Below, in pieces: positions 62,250 through 64,000 of a stretch of 64,000 nucleotides of DNA (the stretch's first letter is position 1; each line of letters starts with the position of its first letter). The stretch lies in contig NZ_CP011546.1 in assembly GCF_001021065.1 (NCBI RefSeq), positions 1,984,001-2,048,000 of the forward strand. Direction: 5' to 3'. The stretch is from Corynebacterium uterequi. GTDB lineage: Bacteria > Actinomycetota > Actinomycetes > Mycobacteriales > Mycobacteriaceae. Below the pieces are notes generated by a model. It was given only the letters and a program-made list of their open reading frames with translations, was not told the DNA's origin and made no database searches. Position numbers and translations under genes: made by a program.

Positions 62250-63990
62250 GCTTGTCGCACCCTACGTGGCCTACGTTCTGCCGTACATGCCCTTCCTTAT
62301 CCCCTTGCCCGTGCTGGTTCCTGCGCTGGCCGCCGCGGTCATCACCCTCGGGTGGCGCAACATCCAGATCCAACGCGTCATCGCGATGCTCACCCTCGGG
62401 TTCCAACTCGCCCTGGCCGCCACGTTCGTGCTGGTCGCTGACGCCGAGGGCATCCAAACTGTCCAGATCGGCGGCTGGGACGCTCCGGTCGGCATCACCA
62501 TGGTGGTTGACCGTCTCTCCGCCCTCATGCTCTTCGTCAGCGCCATCGTGCTGTTCTGCGTCATGTGGTTCGCCATCGCGCAGGGCGTGCGCGACGGCGG
62601 CAAAAACGAGCCAGTCGCCGTGTTCCAGCCGACCTACCTCCTGCTGAGCATGGGCGTCAACCTGTCTTTCCTGGCCGGTGACCTGTTTAACCTCTACGTC
62701 GGCTTCGAGGTCTTCCTCGTCGCCTCCTACGTCCTGCTCACCCTCGGCGCCTCCCCGGCCCGAGTGCGAGCCGGCCTGAACTACGTCATCGTGTCCATGG
62801 TCTCCTCGATGATCTTCATCCTCGCCATCGTCGGCGTCTACGCCGCTGTCGGCTCCGTCAACCTCGCGCAGGTGGGCATCCGGATGGAGGGCATCCCCGA
62901 CGGCGTCCGAGCCGCGGTCTTCGGCACCTTGCTCGTGGCGTTCGGGATCAAGGCGGCCGTCGTGCCGCTCGACGCCTGGCTGCCCGACTCCTACCCCACC
63001 GCGCCGTCGCTCGTCACCGCCATCTTCGCCGGCCTGCTCACCAAGGTGGGCGTGTACACCATCATCCGCATGCGGTCGACGGTGTTTACCGACGGCTTCT
63101 TCGACGACCTCTTCCTCTGGGTGGCCCTGGCCACGATGGTCGTCGGCATCCTCGGTGCCATGGCCCAGAATGACATCAAGCGTCTTTTGTCATTCACCTT
63201 GGTCAGCCACATCGGCTACATGATCTTCGGCATCGGTGTGGGCAACGCGCTCGGGCTGTCCGGCGCTATCTTCTACGCCGTCCACCACATCCTCGTCCAG
63301 ACCGCGCTCTTCCTCGTCGTCGGCCTCATCGAACGCCAGGCCGGCACGTCGTCGCTGCGTCGCCTGGGATCCCTCATGTACACCGCCCCCATCCTGGCGG
63401 TGCTGTACTTCATCCCGGCCATCAACCTCGGCGGCATCCCGCCGCTGTCCGGGTTCCTCGGCAAGATCATGCTTTTGCAAGCCGCCGCCAACGAGGGTTC
63501 CTGGTTATCCTGGGTCCTCATCGGCGGGGCGGTGGCGACCTCGCTTCTCACCCTGTACGTCATGGTCCTCGTCTGGTCCAAGGGCTTCTGGCGCGACCGC
63601 AAGGACGCCCCCGAAGGCCAGCTCGCCAGCGCCCGACCCGCCCCCTTGAGCGACGTCACCGACGAGGTGGAATTCTCCGAACGCGAAGACGTCGGCAAGA
63701 TCCCCTTCGGCATGTTCGCGTCGACGGCCACCCTCATCGCCGTGTCCACCGCGATCACCTTCGTCGCCGGGCCGCTGTCCGGCATGACGACGCGCGCCGC
63801 CCAATCCGCCCAAGACGTCACCATCTACCGTGACGCCGTCCTCGGCGACACCTGGTCCAACCCGGGGCGCACCCTCAACCAACACCGACTCGACCACGGC
63901 CAGGACCGGCTCTCCGAACGCCAAGAGCCCCTTCCCGAACCCACCGCCGGCCTCGACGCGCCGAACGACTCCGCTGAGGAGGACCGCTGA
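62242..63990 (+). CDS. mrpD: Na+/H+ antiporter subunit D
   Basis: A 582-aa NuoM/NuoN-like subunit with about 14 helices. Family signatures are SFLAGDLFNLYVGFEVFLVA with the conserved Glu, IKAAVVPLDAWLPDSYPTAP with the conserved Lys, and LLSFTLVSHIGYMIFGIGVG. It is thought to form the proton path of the complex together with MrpA. A long charged tail of about 60 residues (RLDHGQDRLSERQEPLPEP) ends the protein. It overlaps mrpC by 8 nt. Confidence 0.95.
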   Translation: MSELVAPYVAYVLPYMPFLIPLPVLVPALAAAVITLGWRNIQIQRVIAMLTLGFQLALAATFVLVADAEGIQTVQIGGWDAPVGITMVVDRLSALMLFVSAIVLFCVMWFAIAQGVRDGGKNEPVAVFQPTYLLLSMGVNLSFLAGDLFNLYVGFEVFLVASYVLLTLGASPARVRAGLNYVIVSMVSSMIFILAIVGVYAAVGSVNLAQVGIRMEGIPDGVRAAVFGTLLVAFGIKAAVVPLDAWLPDSYPTAPSLVTAIFAGLLTKVGVYTIIRMRSTVFTDGFFDDLFLWVALATMVVGILGAMAQNDIKRLLSFTLVSHIGYMIFGIGVGNALGLSGAIFYAVHHILVQTALFLVVGLIERQAGTSSLRRLGSLMYTAPILAVLYFIPAINLGGIPPLSGFLGKIMLLQAAANEGSWLSWVLIGGAVATSLLTLYVMVLVWSKGFWRDRKDAPEGQLASARPAPLSDVTDEVEFSEREDVGKIPFGMFASTATLIAVSTAITFVAGPLSGMTTRAAQSAQDVTIYRDAVLGDTWSNPGRTLNQHRLDHGQDRLSERQEPLPEPTAGLDAPNDSAEEDR

Positions 63991-64000
63991 TGCTGCGCAA
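63990..64000 (+). CDS. mrpE: Na+/H+ antiporter subunit E, first codons (runs off the window)
   Basis: An ATG at 63990 shares its A with the mrpD stop (TGATG) and has GAGGAGG about 8 nt upstream. Only the residues MLR and part of a fourth codon are visible. The identity rests on the usual mrp gene order A-C-D-E. Confidence 0.6.

Overview
The window is a high-GC actinobacterial chromosome segment from a Corynebacterium species; the species itself cannot be fixed from sequence alone. The evidence is gene content and order. cysS, ispF, ispD, carD, an LpqE-like lipoprotein, radA, carbonic anhydrase, mutY, clpC, lysS, a panC-like gene, folK-folB-folP-folE, ftsH, hpt, tilS, dacB and ppa follow the order known around Mycobacterium tuberculosis Rv3580c-Rv3628c. 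Many starts sit 7-10 nt behind a TANNNT -10 box, the leaderless pattern common in this genus.

Region by region: 1-182 is the 5' end of cysS. 206-5509 is a sialic acid/amino-sugar catabolic cluster (nanR-nagA divergent from nanK-nanE, then a sialic acid/sodium symporter). 5523-8658 is a lactococcin 972-type bacteriocin locus, broken in at least two genes. 8693-14997 is backbone (ispF, ispD, carD, lipoprotein, radA, membrane protein, carbonic anhydrase, mutY). 15022-18124 holds a 57-aa DUF4236 protein and two tandem secreted lipases. 18236-20944 is clpC, followed by an alpha/beta hydrolase. 22331-25927 is a second, AT-richer lactococcin 972-type locus (frameshifted bacteriocin, membrane protein, ABC ATPase, LuxR-type regulator). 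25940-39526 is the lysS-to-ppa backbone with the folate operon and ftsH. 39630-40646 holds a rhodanese, an ISL3 transposase remnant and a small membrane protein. 40755-44744 is a Pls/PosA-type NRPS-like protein, and 44741-45640 is a polyphosphate kinase 2. 45735-55051 is a compact exopolysaccharide cluster. 55466-57100 is groEL with two CIRCE operators, then an M20 peptidase, and 58735-64000 is the start of an Mrp Na+/H+ antiporter operon (A/B fusion, C, D, start of E).

How the genes work together: imported sialic acid would be turned by NanK, NanE and NagA into glucosamine-6-phosphate (the lyase NanA and deaminase NagB are not in view). The exopolysaccharide cluster has an initiating phosphoglycosyl transferase, glycosyltransferases, a pyruvyltransferase domain, a Wzx-like flippase, a polymerase-like domain fused to a BY-kinase, and the matching low-molecular-weight phosphatase. 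The two bacteriocin loci each encode a small secreted W-x-H-G peptide, a large FtsX-like membrane protein and an ABC ATPase.

The most unusual signal is that both bacteriocin structural genes, and the membrane gene of locus 1, carry single-base frameshifts near their 5' ends while the ABC genes and the locus 2 regulator stay open. The peptides are too short or too broken to appear as normal open reading frames and were found by reading alternative frames. Both loci, and the nan cluster, sit at breaks in otherwise conserved synteny.
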